Positions 27,646 to 36,180 of a stretch of 64,000 nt of DNA are shown in pieces. Origin of the DNA: Ruminococcus sp. UBA4240 (GTDB lineage Bacteria > Bacillota > Clostridia > Oscillospirales > Ruminococcaceae). Position 1 is the first letter of the stretch. Each line of letters opens with the position of its first letter. Below the pieces are notes generated by a model that searched no databases, had not been told where the DNA came from, and saw nothing but the letters and a program-made list of their open reading frames with translations. The position numbers and the translations under genes were made by a program. The stretch lies in assembly GCA_002395525.1 (NCBI GenBank), contig DGXE01000030.1, positions 21,793-85,792 of the forward strand, written 5' to 3'.

Positions 27646-27927
27646 TCACTGCTTACCGAGCCATACATAGGCGATGTCAAGCGCTTCATAAAGGCTTGAT
27701 TTCTCAGTGTTCTTGACGATAGCCTCCATAGGGTTGAGCTTTTCGTCGGTAGCCATCTTGTAGATGCGCACCTTGTTCGCCTTTTTGATGCCGTCCTCCT
27801 CCGTGGTGCCCGCTACCTGCATCATGATAACGTACTTGTCATACATATTGCCGTAGTAGATGTCGCTGCCCTTGCGCACCAGCGGGAAGCCCCTGTATGT
27901 AAAAAACTTCTTTTCTCCTTCAGCCAT
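27646..27927 (-). CDS. Small conserved-looking cytoplasmic protein, unknown
   Basis: The 93-residue product (MAEGEKKFFTYRGFPLVRKG) is mixed alpha/beta with no signal or membrane segment. I know no family for it. The ATG at 27927 follows AGGAGG by eight bases and is preferred over one three codons upstream. A perfect promoter precedes it, and the DUF4317 gene follows after 63 bases, so the two proteins may work together. Confidence 0.75.
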   Translation of the reverse strand: MAEGEKKFFTYRGFPLVRKGSDIYYGNMYDKYVIMMQVAGTTEEDGIKKANKVRIYKMATDEKLNPMEAIVKNTEKSSLYEALDIAYVWLGKQ

Positions 27928-27980
27928 GTTGTACACCTCCTGTGATCTGTCTTACATTTCCCTATACAAAAACTATTTCT

Positions 27981-28009
27981 ATTATAGCATTTTCTGCCGC
28001 CCTTGTCAA
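27981..28009 (-). promoter_or_regulatory. Perfect consensus promoter of the DUF4317 operon
   Basis: On the minus strand TTGACA (28004-28009), 17 bases, TATAAT (27981-27986). Confidence 0.85.
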
Positions 28010-28084
28010 GGGTCGCCGCAAAGCCCATGTGTAAAGTAAAGACCGTCACCCGGGCAGAAATTATGGCATAATGTACAACAAGGG

Positions 28085-28750
28085 CTATACAATACACCCC
28101 GGAAAGCCCTTTACCTCCATAAGCCTTCCCCGCAGGGGGCAGTGCTCACAGTCGGGCTTTCGTGCACGGCAGGTATCCCTTCCGAAAAGCACCACCCTGT
28201 GGCAGAAGTCATTGCTCTTTTCCGGGGGCAGAAGCTCCCGCAGCTCCCGCTCCACCTTTTCGGGGTCACGGCTTCGGGTAAGCCCTAACCGCCCTGTTAT
28301 GCGGATAAAATGGGTATCACATACCACCGCAGGCTTTTTGAACACATCCCCCACCATAAGGTTAGCCGTCTTCCTGCCCACACCGGGCAGCCTTGTCAGT
28401 TCCTCCACCGTGTCCGGGATGACCCCGTCACGCTCGTAGAAAAGTATGCGGCACATCCGGGATATGCTCTCCGCCTTTGTGTGAAAGAGGCCGCAGGGGC
28501 GTATTATCTCCTCGATATCCTTCACATCCGCATCCGCAAAGCTTTGCAGCGTAGGGAAGCGGGCAAACAGCTCCCTTGTGACTATGTTCACCCTTGCATC
28601 AGTGCACTGTGCCGAAAGGCGGGTGGCTATGAGCAGCTCATAGGGCTTTTCATACACCAGGGCGCACCTCGCCACCGGGTATATCTCCTCAAGCCCTGCC
28701 ACTGCACACAGGGCGATCCGTTCTTTCAGGGACTTGGCAGCAGGGGACAT
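28085..28750 (-). CDS. nth: Endonuclease III (DNA glycosylase/AP lyase)
   Basis: The 221-residue enzyme removes oxidised pyrimidines from DNA. The helix-hairpin-helix LPGVGRKTANLMV carries the catalytic Lys127, and Asp145 (VCDTHFIRI) is the second catalytic residue. The 4Fe-4S loop is incomplete: Cys194, Cys201 and Cys204 fit C-x6-C-x2-C, but the fourth ligand expected at 210 is Leu; the nearest later Cys is 219. Its ATG follows directly on the TGA of the C39-like gene. It ends a five-gene run with vanY and nrdR. Confidence 0.92.
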   Translation of the reverse strand: MSPAAKSLKERIALCAVAGLEEIYPVARCALVYEKPYELLIATRLSAQCTDARVNIVTRELFARFPTLQSFADADVKDIEEIIRPCGLFHTKAESISRMCRILFYERDGVIPDTVEELTRLPGVGRKTANLMVGDVFKKPAVVCDTHFIRITGRLGLTRSRDPEKVERELRELLPPEKSNDFCHRVVLFGRDTCRARKPDCEHCPLRGRLMEVKGFPGCIV

Positions 28751-29113
28751 TCACATCACTCTTTCAGCGGAACGTACCTCCCAGTAGTATTTGCGCTTTG
28801 CCTCGGGGAAATCATCCATCACCCCATGCTCCGGGTCGTAGAAGGTGCCGTGATGATACAGCGACCAGTGCCAGCAGCGGGGTGTCTCAAGGGAAAGGAG
28901 GGCTGTGTCGGGCAGCTCCTCTCTTGTATTTACAGCTATGCGCTCATCGGAGATGTAAGATCCCCTTCCCCGCAGGAATGACTTCATCTCGGCAAGTGTG
29001 GTCTCACGGGGATTTGACAGCTCCTCCACCACCTCGTCAACGGTTATGCCGCACAGCATGGCAAGCACCGCCTGACCGCACTGGAGAGGGTCGGGCTCAT
29101 GTATGTAATTCAT
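28751..29113 (-). CDS. C39-like papain-fold protein
   Basis: The 120-residue protein has a papain-type layout: Cys12 in PLQCGQAVLAMLCG, His82 in CWHWSLYHHG and Asp93 in FYDPEHG. This matches a minimal peptidase C39-like domain. No signal peptide or attached transporter is present, so it may cleave a cytoplasmic peptide or be a hydrolase of another type. Its ATG overlaps the TGA of the small gene upstream (ATGA), and nth starts directly after its stop. Confidence 0.7.
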   Translation of the reverse strand: MNYIHEPDPLQCGQAVLAMLCGITVDEVVEELSNPRETTLAEMKSFLRGRGSYISDERIAVNTREELPDTALLSLETPRCWHWSLYHHGTFYDPEHGVMDDFPEAKRKYYWEVRSAERVM

Positions 29114-29235
29114 TTCCCCTCTGCTTTCCCGTTCTTCTTTTCAAGGGCATCAAAGCCTATAAGGACAGCCCCCAGCCCTGCGGCGGCAAGCACCACAAGA
29201 GCTATCATCCGCAGGATAAAAAGCACACCCTTCAT
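29110..29235 (-). CDS. 41-residue single-helix membrane peptide
   Basis: This small gene encodes MKGVLFILRMIALVVLAAAG followed by LGAVLIGFDA and a lysine-rich cytoplasmic-type tail. It overlaps both neighbours by ATGA junctions: its ATG with the vanY stop, and its stop with the start of the C39-like gene. That double coupling is the main evidence that it is translated. Function unknown. Confidence 0.75.
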   Translation of the reverse strand: MKGVLFILRMIALVVLAAAGLGAVLIGFDALEKKNGKAEGK

Positions 29236-30155
29236 ATCTCTTCCACCTCGTCATCAATGACATCCTCCTCGGGGATGTCTGGTACTTCCTCGATATCGTC
29301 AGAGGAGGGGGGCTCCTCCGGGCATATGTGGTATACAGCCTTTCCGTCCTCGTCAAGCCAGTTCTGCTGTGCGAAGAATTCCTCCAGAGTAAGTCCCTGC
29401 TCCGTAAGCAGCTTTGCGTAGTACACTCCCACAAATCTGAAATGCCAGGGCTCGTAGATTATGCCCGTAACATCCTGCTTCCCCTGGGGATAGCGGAGTA
29501 TGAAGCCGTATTCCGGGGCGTGCTCTATGAGCCACTCGTATTCCTTTGTGTCCTTGAAGGAATCCGTGTCCATGTCGGAATTGGTGTCGCTGAGGATATC
29601 CGCCGCAAGCCCGGACTGATGCTCACTGCACCCGGGGAGGGTCACTTCCTTCAGGGTGTCCTCATATGCCTCCTCCTCGCTCATGCCGCGGTTTGCCATC
29701 CTGTCCTCAACGGATGAGTCTATTATAGACTGCTGATATGCCGCAGAACGGTATGCGGAGTACACCACCAGATATATGCCGTCCTCTTCCGCATCCGCTA
29801 TCATCTGCTTCATATAGGGTGCGGCACGGGAATCCATGTAGAAATCCTTCCAGCTGCTGTAGACCACCTCTGTTTCAAGGTCGTCGGAATAGTGCTGGGG
29901 GACGGGGTTCTCGTTGTTTACCAGAAACATCGCCCAGGTGTTGTCCGCATCCGCAGGATCCTCCACAGGTCCCTTCGGCTCCGGCTCAGGCTCGGTCACT
30001 GCAGGCTCTGTCTGGGCAGGGGGATCAACAGGCTCTGTCTCCGGGAGTGCCTGTGTCTTCGGTGTGAATATCCTCGACAGCACGAATACGCACAGGAACA
30101 TAGCCAGTGCATACACAACAAATATCTGTACGCCGTTGGTCTTCTTTGTGTTCAT
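29232..30155 (-). CDS. VanY-type D-Ala-D-Ala carboxypeptidase
   Basis: The 307-residue protein has an N-terminal membrane anchor (residues 9-27), a Pro/Glu/Thr linker (35-70) and a peptidase M15B domain. The zinc ligands are visible as His179 (SEHQSG), Asp186 (LAADIL) and His238 (EPWHFR). It trims the terminal D-Ala from peptidoglycan stem peptides outside the membrane. No vanHAX genes are present, so this is more likely wall maintenance than vancomycin resistance. The C-terminus is acidic. It lies 12 bases downstream of nrdR. Confidence 0.9.
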   Translation of the reverse strand: MNTKKTNGVQIFVVYALAMFLCVFVLSRIFTPKTQALPETEPVDPPAQTEPAVTEPEPEPKGPVEDPADADNTWAMFLVNNENPVPQHYSDDLETEVVYSSWKDFYMDSRAAPYMKQMIADAEEDGIYLVVYSAYRSAAYQQSIIDSSVEDRMANRGMSEEEAYEDTLKEVTLPGCSEHQSGLAADILSDTNSDMDTDSFKDTKEYEWLIEHAPEYGFILRYPQGKQDVTGIIYEPWHFRFVGVYYAKLLTEQGLTLEEFFAQQNWLDEDGKAVYHICPEEPPSSDDIEEVPDIPEEDVIDDEVEEI

Positions 30156-30167
30156 GTTACGCTCCCA

Positions 30168-30617
30168 TCATTTCTTTGCCCTGAGCTCCTCTATGGTCTC
30201 AAGGAACTTGTCGGCGGTGTCGAATTCACGGTTCACGGATGCAAAGCGGATATATGCCACTTCGTCAAGGCTCCTGAGCCTTTCAAGGACAAAGTTTGCT
30301 ATCTCACGGGTGGATATCTGTGTGCGGTTCTCCGTAAGGCACATATTCTCTATCTCATCCGCAATGGCGATGATGTCCGCACTGCTGACGGGGCGCTTTT
30401 TCACCGCAAAGGACAGCCCCTGGATGAGCTTTGTGCGGTCATAGGCCTCATAGGTATTGTTTTTCTTGTTTACCAGCAGAGTAGGACGCTCTGCGCTCTC
30501 ATAGGTGGTAAAGCGCTTGTCGCACATGGGGCACAGCCTTCTGCGGCGCTGCTTCCCCTCAGAAAAGCGTGAGTCCACCACCTTTGTATCTTCAAATCCG
30601 CAAAAAGGACAGTTCAT
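30168..30617 (-). CDS. nrdR: Transcriptional repressor NrdR
   Basis: The 149-residue protein has the four-Cys zinc ribbon (MNCPFCGFEDTKVVDSR, CPMCDKRFTTYE) and an ATP-cone (VNKKNNTYEAYDRTKLIQGL). NrdR senses ATP/dATP and represses ribonucleotide reductase genes. Length and motifs are complete. No nrd gene is in the window. It lies 18 bases downstream of the CCA-transferase gene. Confidence 0.96.
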   Translation of the reverse strand: MNCPFCGFEDTKVVDSRFSEGKQRRRRLCPMCDKRFTTYESAERPTLLVNKKNNTYEAYDRTKLIQGLSFAVKKRPVSSADIIAIADEIENMCLTENRTQISTREIANFVLERLRSLDEVAYIRFASVNREFDTADKFLETIEELRAKK

Positions 30618-30635
30618 GGTACCCTCCTCCGTGGC

Positions 30636-32156
30636 TTACAGCCCCTCGTACATCTCCTGTGCGTATCTCATAAGTGCGTCGTGTTCATTGGGCAGAGCCT
30701 TCTCATTCACAGCCGAAAGAATGTGTTCAAGGCACACGCCTATCTCCCTGCCCTCAAAGCCTAAGTCCATAAGGTCATTGCCGTCTATCTCAAGATCCCG
30801 CCTGCCAAGGGCGTTGAGCTGTGCCGCCTTTTCAAGCAGCACATCCCGCTCATTGGGCAGCCCGTCTATGACCTCATCAAGGATCCTGTCCAGAGTCTCC
30901 CCTACTGCCGCCCCTTCGGCTATGCCCCTTCCGGTGATGTCTCCGCCGTTTATGCAAAGCTGTGACAGGGTGTATGCCTCCCCCCTTGCTATCACATCAA
31001 GGGCGGTACGGCGCATCCCCTCCAGCTCATCTATCCTTTCAAGGCAGAAATCCTGCTTGGCGCTGTTGTCACCCTTTTCCACCTCGATAAGCTCAAAGAA
31101 GGCATCCGGCCCCAGCGCTCGAAGCAGCCGCCTTACAAGGGCACGGTCGTTGGCGGGGTTTACATAGTGCCATCTGATAAGGGTGGAAACACGGGCAATA
31201 GTCGCCTTGTCAAAGCGCAGGCGGCGCAGGATGACCTCAGCCGTGTCCCCGCTCATGGCCTCGTGCCCCGCAAAGTGACGGTGGCCGTCCTTGCCCTCAA
31301 AGCACGCCGCAGGCTTTTCAATGTCGTGCATGAAAAGGGCAAGGCGCACGTTTTTAAGGGGAACGCTTTTCTGTGTGGCAACGGCTATGTGCTCCCACAC
31401 ATCGTAGCGGTGATAGCGGCTCTTCTGGTCAAAGCCTATACAGGGGATGATCTCCGGCACGAACACGGAGAACACATCCGCAAAGTCCACAAGTATACGG
31501 TGTATGCGCTTTCCGCACAGGAGCTTCACCAGCTCCGAGCTTATCCTCTCCGGGGCTATGCAGGAAAGCAGCTCCCGCTTTTCGTGTACAGCCCTTGCGG
31601 TGTTCTCCTCTATGTCAAAGTCAAACACGGCCGAAAACCGCAGAGCCCGCATTATCCGCAGGGCATCCTCCTCAAAGCGCTTTCCCGGATCCCCCACACA
31701 GCGTATGACACCGTTTGCAAGATCCTCCCTGCCGCCGTAGAGATCCGTTATCTCCCCGGTCTCATAGGAGAGCGCCATTGCGTTCACCGTAAAATCCCGC
31801 CTTGCCAGATCCTCCTCTATGCTGCGGGAAAAGCTCACCGTATCCGGGCGGCGGTGGTCGGAATACACCCCGTCTGCCCTGAAGGTGGTGACTTCTATGT
31901 TCTCCCCACCCTCAACAACTGTAACAGTGCCATGGGCAGCCCCTGTGAGTATGGTGCGGTGATCTGCAAATACCTTCTGCATCTCATCCGGGGTGGCATC
32001 GGTGGTTATGTCGAAGTCATGGGGCACTGTGCCCCTTAACATATCCCGCACGCAGCCCCCTACAAGGTAGGCACTGTACCCATGTTCACACAGTCTTCTG
32101 CACACCGCCCCCGCATTTTCGGGGAAGTGTGGGGCAATGATCTCCTCTGTACTCAT
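30636..32156 (-). CDS. cca: CCA tRNA nucleotidyltransferase
   Basis: The 506-residue protein has a class II nucleotidyltransferase head (YLVGGCVRDMLRG, then HDFDITTDATPDEM), the RRDFTVNAMAL motif and an inserted HD domain (LFMHDIEKPAACF, HFAGHEAM). It adds or repairs the 3' CCA of tRNAs. I chose the ATG at 32156 after AAGGTG. The nearby tRNA-Leu already encodes CCA, so the enzyme would act in repair there. Confidence 0.93.
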   Translation of the reverse strand: MSTEEIIAPHFPENAGAVCRRLCEHGYSAYLVGGCVRDMLRGTVPHDFDITTDATPDEMQKVFADHRTILTGAAHGTVTVVEGGENIEVTTFRADGVYSDHRRPDTVSFSRSIEEDLARRDFTVNAMALSYETGEITDLYGGREDLANGVIRCVGDPGKRFEEDALRIMRALRFSAVFDFDIEENTARAVHEKRELLSCIAPERISSELVKLLCGKRIHRILVDFADVFSVFVPEIIPCIGFDQKSRYHRYDVWEHIAVATQKSVPLKNVRLALFMHDIEKPAACFEGKDGHRHFAGHEAMSGDTAEVILRRLRFDKATIARVSTLIRWHYVNPANDRALVRRLLRALGPDAFFELIEVEKGDNSAKQDFCLERIDELEGMRRTALDVIARGEAYTLSQLCINGGDITGRGIAEGAAVGETLDRILDEVIDGLPNERDVLLEKAAQLNALGRRDLEIDGNDLMDLGFEGREIGVCLEHILSAVNEKALPNEHDALMRYAQEMYEGL

Positions 32157-32195
32157 GATATCACCTTGCCTTCGGTGAAAAAAGGAATGTAAACG

Positions 32196-32229
32196 CAAAA
32201 GCCCTCCGATCCAAGAGACCGAAGGGCTT
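32196..32229 (-). terminator. Terminator-like hairpin after tRNA-Leu
   Basis: On the minus strand AAGCCCT and AGGGCTT pair with further internal pairing, followed by TTTTG, just after the tRNA 3' end. Confidence 0.75.
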
Positions 32230-32234
32230 CAACC

Positions 32235-32318
32235 TGGTGCGAGAGATGGGACTTGAACCCACACGTCAAAGACACACGCACCTCAAACGTGCCTGTCTGC
32301 CTATTCCAGCACTCTCGC
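32235..32318 (-). tRNA. tRNA-Leu (anticodon GAG)
   Basis: The acceptor stem is GCGAGAG/CTCTCGC, with discriminator A and an encoded CCA. The anticodon arm is CACGT-TTGAGGT-GCGTG, giving GAG. A long variable arm fits class II tRNA-Leu, and the T loop reads GGGTTCAAGTCCC. It would read CUC and CUU codons. Confidence 0.95.
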
Positions 32319-32426
32319 ATACGTCAGCCGCTCTTGCAACCGACTAAAATAGCATACCACATTAGCAGACAGAATGTGTGAATATATTATTATATTTGAG
32401 TTAATTTTTATGTTATGTGCTGCAAG

Positions 32427-33749
32427 CTATGAATCTCTTCTGAAATTCTTGTCGGTGATGATACGGGCAACTATGAGCCCCAGAGGCAGGGACAGCACCA
32501 TGAGGAACGCCTTTGTGAGCCATGCCCCGCCCACAGACAGATCATTGAGGGAGAGGTAGTATATGGCCTTGTACATAAACATCCCCGGCACCATGATGAC
32601 TATGGAGGGCACGGTGAGGGTTATACGGGGGAAGCCCACGAACCTTTTCGAGGCGGATGCCAGCAGTCCGGAGCACAGAGCGCCTATGAATGCGGCGGTA
32701 AAGCCGGGTATCCCCAGATGATCCGCCAGGGTAAGGCGCAGCGTATTGGAGATCATTCCTATCACTCCGGCAGACAGCGCCATTCTCTTCGGTGAATTGA
32801 ACATGAGGGAAAAGCCGAACACACCCACAAAGCTCGCTATCATCCTGAATACTACCCTCATTGCGGGGGACATGGCTATCTCCGGGAAGTCACCGGGTTC
32901 AAACCTCATGATGTAGGCGCTGAGCCAGCCCGTAACCGTTGCGGTGATTATGATGAGCAAAGCATAGCCTATACGCTCCGCCCCGGAGCGCAGATCCAGC
33001 TTTGATATGTCTATGCCCCCTGTTATGAGGGGAAATCCGGGTATGACAAACAGCATGGAGCATATATACCCCGACTGATGCACCATAGGCACCCCGAGCA
33101 GCATCTCCATAAGGTGCACCACAAAGAAATACACCAGGCACGCCGCCGTAACAGGCAGTGCCACGTTTGCAAGCAAAGTGATGTGGTTCTCCAGCAGCTT
33201 CTTGCGGAGAAAATTCCCCACTCCCGCCCCAAGGAAGGCACACAGCATTTCCACCGCACCGCCCCCAAGCAGGAAGGTGAATGCGGCGCACGCCATTCCC
33301 GAGGCAAGCCCCAGTATAAGGGCATTGTAGTTGCCGGACATGGAGTCTATCTTGTCAAGGATATGGTGCATCTGCTCCTCGGAGTACTTCCCCGCCCTGT
33401 CCCTGAAGCTGTCGCAGAAGAACTCGATGGCATCCAGCTTGTCGGTATTTACACCCGGCTCCTTCAAGGAAAGGGAATTTGTGAAGGTCTCCCCGTTTGC
33501 AGCACAGGTGTAGGATATGGACAGCAGCCCTATATCCGCCACACAGGTTATGCCAAGCCCTCTTGCGATCTTGTTCATGGAGGCACGCACTCTCCAGGCG
33601 CCTGTGCCCACAGAGAGCATCATAAGCCCCACTCTCCCCACAAGAAGGGATTTCTCCCGCAGGGAGGCATTCAATATGGGCTGGGTGCTTTCGCTGTCGA
33701 TTATATCCCACCATTTGATGGTCATGTGCTGATCTCTGAACTTACTCAT
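32427..33749 (-). CDS. Threonine/serine exporter ThrE-like membrane protein
   Basis: The 440-residue protein matches the ThrE family: a soluble N-terminal half (GVGAWR-type GTGAWRVRASMNKIA, ADIGLLSISYTC) followed by about ten helices (SGYICSMLFVIPGFPLITGG; PSIVIMVPGMFMYKAIYYLS). The two halves seen in some bacteria as separate genes (DUF1212 and DUF3815) are joined here. It probably exports small neutral amino acids. The start at 33749 (MSKFRDQHMT) has a modest GGGG site; an ATG eight codons upstream is possible. Confidence 0.85.
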   Translation of the reverse strand: MSKFRDQHMTIKWWDIIDSESTQPILNASLREKSLLVGRVGLMMLSVGTGAWRVRASMNKIARGLGITCVADIGLLSISYTCAANGETFTNSLSLKEPGVNTDKLDAIEFFCDSFRDRAGKYSEEQMHHILDKIDSMSGNYNALILGLASGMACAAFTFLLGGGAVEMLCAFLGAGVGNFLRKKLLENHITLLANVALPVTAACLVYFFVVHLMEMLLGVPMVHQSGYICSMLFVIPGFPLITGGIDISKLDLRSGAERIGYALLIIITATVTGWLSAYIMRFEPGDFPEIAMSPAMRVVFRMIASFVGVFGFSLMFNSPKRMALSAGVIGMISNTLRLTLADHLGIPGFTAAFIGALCSGLLASASKRFVGFPRITLTVPSIVIMVPGMFMYKAIYYLSLNDLSVGGAWLTKAFLMVLSLPLGLIVARIITDKNFRRDS

Positions 33750-33838
33750 GGCAGACCCCGATCGTTTATACAATGTAGAATGAATAATGTTGCTGTGCTT
33801 TTGCGCCGATAGAGAAAATCAAGCCATCAACTTCATAC

Positions 33839-33877
33839 CTATTCACTATTCACTATTCACTTAGCTATTAGCTGTCA
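33839..33877 (-). repeat. Heptanucleotide array starting at the thiI stop codon
   Basis: On the minus strand TGACAGC and TAATAGC lead, after four bases, into three exact TGAATAG units. The first triplet is the TGA stop of thiI. Confidence 0.7.
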
Positions 33878-35050
33878 GTCGTGCTTGAAGGTCTTTATCT
33901 CAGTGTTTTCCACAGCCTCTTCTATAAGGGGCTCAAAGTCATAGCGCAGAAGCGCCGCCTTTACCGCAGCGGGATCCGGCTTTGTTCTTGGGTGCTTGGG
34001 GGTGAACACGGTGCAGCAGTCCTCATAGGGCTCTATGGAGATGTCAAAGGTGTCGATCTTGCGGGCGATGTCGATTATCTCCGTCTTGTCCATGCCCACC
34101 ACAGGGCGCAGCACAGGCATAGTCACGGATGCGTCCGTACAAACCATAGCCTGCATGGTCTGGCTTGCCACCTGACCTAAGCTCTCCCCCGTCACAAGGG
34201 CGTGCATACCCTTTTTGCGGGCTATCCTCTCGGCTATGTCCAACATGATGCACCGCATGAGTATGGTGAACAGCTCCTCCGGGCAGTTGTCCCGCAGAGC
34301 CTCCTGTATCTTCGTAAAGGGCACACAGAAGAATGCCACGTCCCCCAGGTAGGGTGTCAGCTTCTCGCAGAGCCGCTCCACCTTCAGGCGGGCACGGTCT
34401 GAGGTGTAGGGGGGAGATACATAGTGGATGCACGCCACATCCACCCCTCTTTTCGCCATCATGTACCCTGCCACCGGGCTGTCGATGCCCCCGGAGAGGA
34501 GCAGCAGCGCCCGCCCGGATGTGCCCACGGGGATGCCCCCTGCGGCTGTGCGGTTGCCCGTGTGGATAAAGGCGCCGTCGTCACGCACCTCAACGTGTAC
34601 CACCAGCTGAGGTTCTTTCACATCAACATCGAGATGGTGATACTTTTCCAGTATCTCATGCCCCACCTCAACGCATATCTCCGGGGATTTAAGGGGGAAT
34701 GCCTTGTCTGCCCGCTTTGCAGCCACCTTGAAGGTGCGTGCCCTTGCAAGCTCCGGCTCGCAGTATTCGCACGCCGTCCTGCATATTGCGGCTATGTCCT
34801 TTTCGCACACGGCGCAACGGCATATGGCAGCCGCCCCGAACACCTTCGAGGCACGGTCATATACCTCATCAAAGTCCACGTCCTCCGAAAGGGGGTTTAC
34901 ATACACCGTTGACTGTGCTATTCGGTACTCAAACTCCCCCAGCGATTTCAGGCGGTGCCTGAGATTGCGTATGAACGCCTCCTCAAAATTCCGCTTGTTA
35001 AGACCCTTTAAGGCAATTTCGCCCTCTTTTATCAGTAATACTTCCTTCAT
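33875..35050 (-). CDS. thiI: tRNA 4-thiouridine synthetase ThiI
   Basis: The 391-residue protein has a ferredoxin-like domain, a THUMP domain (about 60-165) and a PP-loop domain with SGGIDSPVAGYMM. It adenylates U8 of tRNA for sulfur transfer and may also serve thiamine synthesis. No C-terminal rhodanese domain is present, as is usual for Firmicutes, where a cysteine desulfurase donates sulfur directly. Its neighbour across one gene is the thiamine transporter gene. The GT2 gene ends two bases before its start. Confidence 0.93.
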   Translation of the reverse strand: MKEVLLIKEGEIALKGLNKRNFEEAFIRNLRHRLKSLGEFEYRIAQSTVYVNPLSEDVDFDEVYDRASKVFGAAAICRCAVCEKDIAAICRTACEYCEPELARARTFKVAAKRADKAFPLKSPEICVEVGHEILEKYHHLDVDVKEPQLVVHVEVRDDGAFIHTGNRTAAGGIPVGTSGRALLLLSGGIDSPVAGYMMAKRGVDVACIHYVSPPYTSDRARLKVERLCEKLTPYLGDVAFFCVPFTKIQEALRDNCPEELFTILMRCIMLDIAERIARKKGMHALVTGESLGQVASQTMQAMVCTDASVTMPVLRPVVGMDKTEIIDIARKIDTFDISIEPYEDCCTVFTPKHPRTKPDPAAVKAALLRYDFEPLIEEAVENTEIKTFKHD

Positions 35051-35052
35051 AA

Positions 35053-36021
35053 TTATCCTTCTCTGTCATTTTTATCATCATCCGTGCGCCTGCTGATGAT
35101 GTATCTCGGCCTGCCCTTGGTTTCAAGGTATATCTTGCCGATGTATTCCCCGATTATCCCCAGGGAGATGAGCTGAACCCCGCCCAGAAAGCAGATTATG
35201 GATGTGGTGGATGCCCAGCCGTCCACGGTGTAGCCCATAAATCTTGTTACCACAGCCCAGATGACACCGATAAGGCTGAGAATTGCCACGATCACCCCGA
35301 AGCCCGTGATAAAGCGGATGGGCGTGACGGAAAGGCTGGTTATGCCGTCAAATGCCAGCATCAGCATCTTCCGCAGGGGATAGTGGGACTTGCCTGCCAT
35401 GCGCTCGTGGCGCTCATATTCAACGGTGGTGCTCTTAAAGCCCACAAGGGGGAACATCCCCCGCAGGAACAGGTTGACCTCCTTGAAGTCCGCAAAGGCT
35501 TCAAGCGCCCTGGCGCTCACAAGGCGGTAATCCGCATGGTCGTACACCACCTCCACGCCCATAAGGCTCAGGAGCCTGTAAAAGCCCCGTGCAGTGGTGC
35601 GCTTGAAAAAGCTGTCCGTTTTGCGGCTGCTGCGCACGCCGTACACGATGTCACAGCCCTCATGGTAGGCATCCACCATTTTCTCGCAGGCTTTAATGTC
35701 ATCCTGTCCGTCGCAGTCGATGGATATGGTGATGTCCGCCCTTGAGCGTGCCTCCATAAGCCCCGCAAGCACCGCATTCTGATGCCCTCTGTTGCGGCTC
35801 TGGGCAATGCCCGTGAAATGGGGATCCTTTTTGGCAAGGTCGGATATGATGTCCCATGTGCTGTCCCTGCTGCCGTCATCCACGAACATGATGCGGCTCT
35901 CCGGGGAGATCTTCCCCTTTCCGATAAGCTCCGTCAGCTCTTCAAGGAACAGGGGCGCCGTCACAGGCAGCACAGCCTCCTCATTGTAGCAGGGTATGAT
36001 GATGTATAATACGTCTGACAA
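35053..36021 (-). CDS. Family 2 glycosyltransferase, polyprenyl-phosphate type
   Basis: The 322-residue enzyme has the GT2 core (YIIIPCYNEEAVLP, FVDDGSRDSTWDI, SIDCDGQDD) and two C-terminal membrane helices (about 230-300) ending in FLGGVQLISLGIIGEYIGK. That layout is typical of GtrB/DPM-like enzymes that load a sugar onto undecaprenyl phosphate. I chose a TTG start at 36021, five bases after GAGGGGGG, because the frame upstream of it has no good start. Confidence 0.87.
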   Translation of the reverse strand: MSDVLYIIIPCYNEEAVLPVTAPLFLEELTELIGKGKISPESRIMFVDDGSRDSTWDIISDLAKKDPHFTGIAQSRNRGHQNAVLAGLMEARSRADITISIDCDGQDDIKACEKMVDAYHEGCDIVYGVRSSRKTDSFFKRTTARGFYRLLSLMGVEVVYDHADYRLVSARALEAFADFKEVNLFLRGMFPLVGFKSTTVEYERHERMAGKSHYPLRKMLMLAFDGITSLSVTPIRFITGFGVIVAILSLIGVIWAVVTRFMGYTVDGWASTTSIICFLGGVQLISLGIIGEYIGKIYLETKGRPRYIISRRTDDDKNDREG

Positions 36022-36114
36022 AATATCCCCCCTCACACGGAACAATATTCCTTTTAAGTATATCACAAAATTATGAATAATTCTACCTGATACGGGCAAA
36101 ACCTTGAAAACGCA

Positions 36115-36157
36115 CAAAACCGCCTGCAAGACCCTTTCGGAAGGGCTTGCAGGCGGC
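36115..36157 (-). terminator. Intrinsic terminator of thiT
   Basis: On the minus strand a 10-bp stem (CGCCTGCAAG with its complement) plus an inner CCCTT/AAGGG pair is followed by TTTT. Confidence 0.85.
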
Positions 36158-36180
36158 TGTCACCGGGGCATCCCCGGTAA

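Noticed and set aside
29232..30155. Vancomycin-resistance cluster around VanY
   Set aside because: No vanH, vanA-type ligase, vanX or vanRS gene is nearby; VanY alone is common in wall metabolism.
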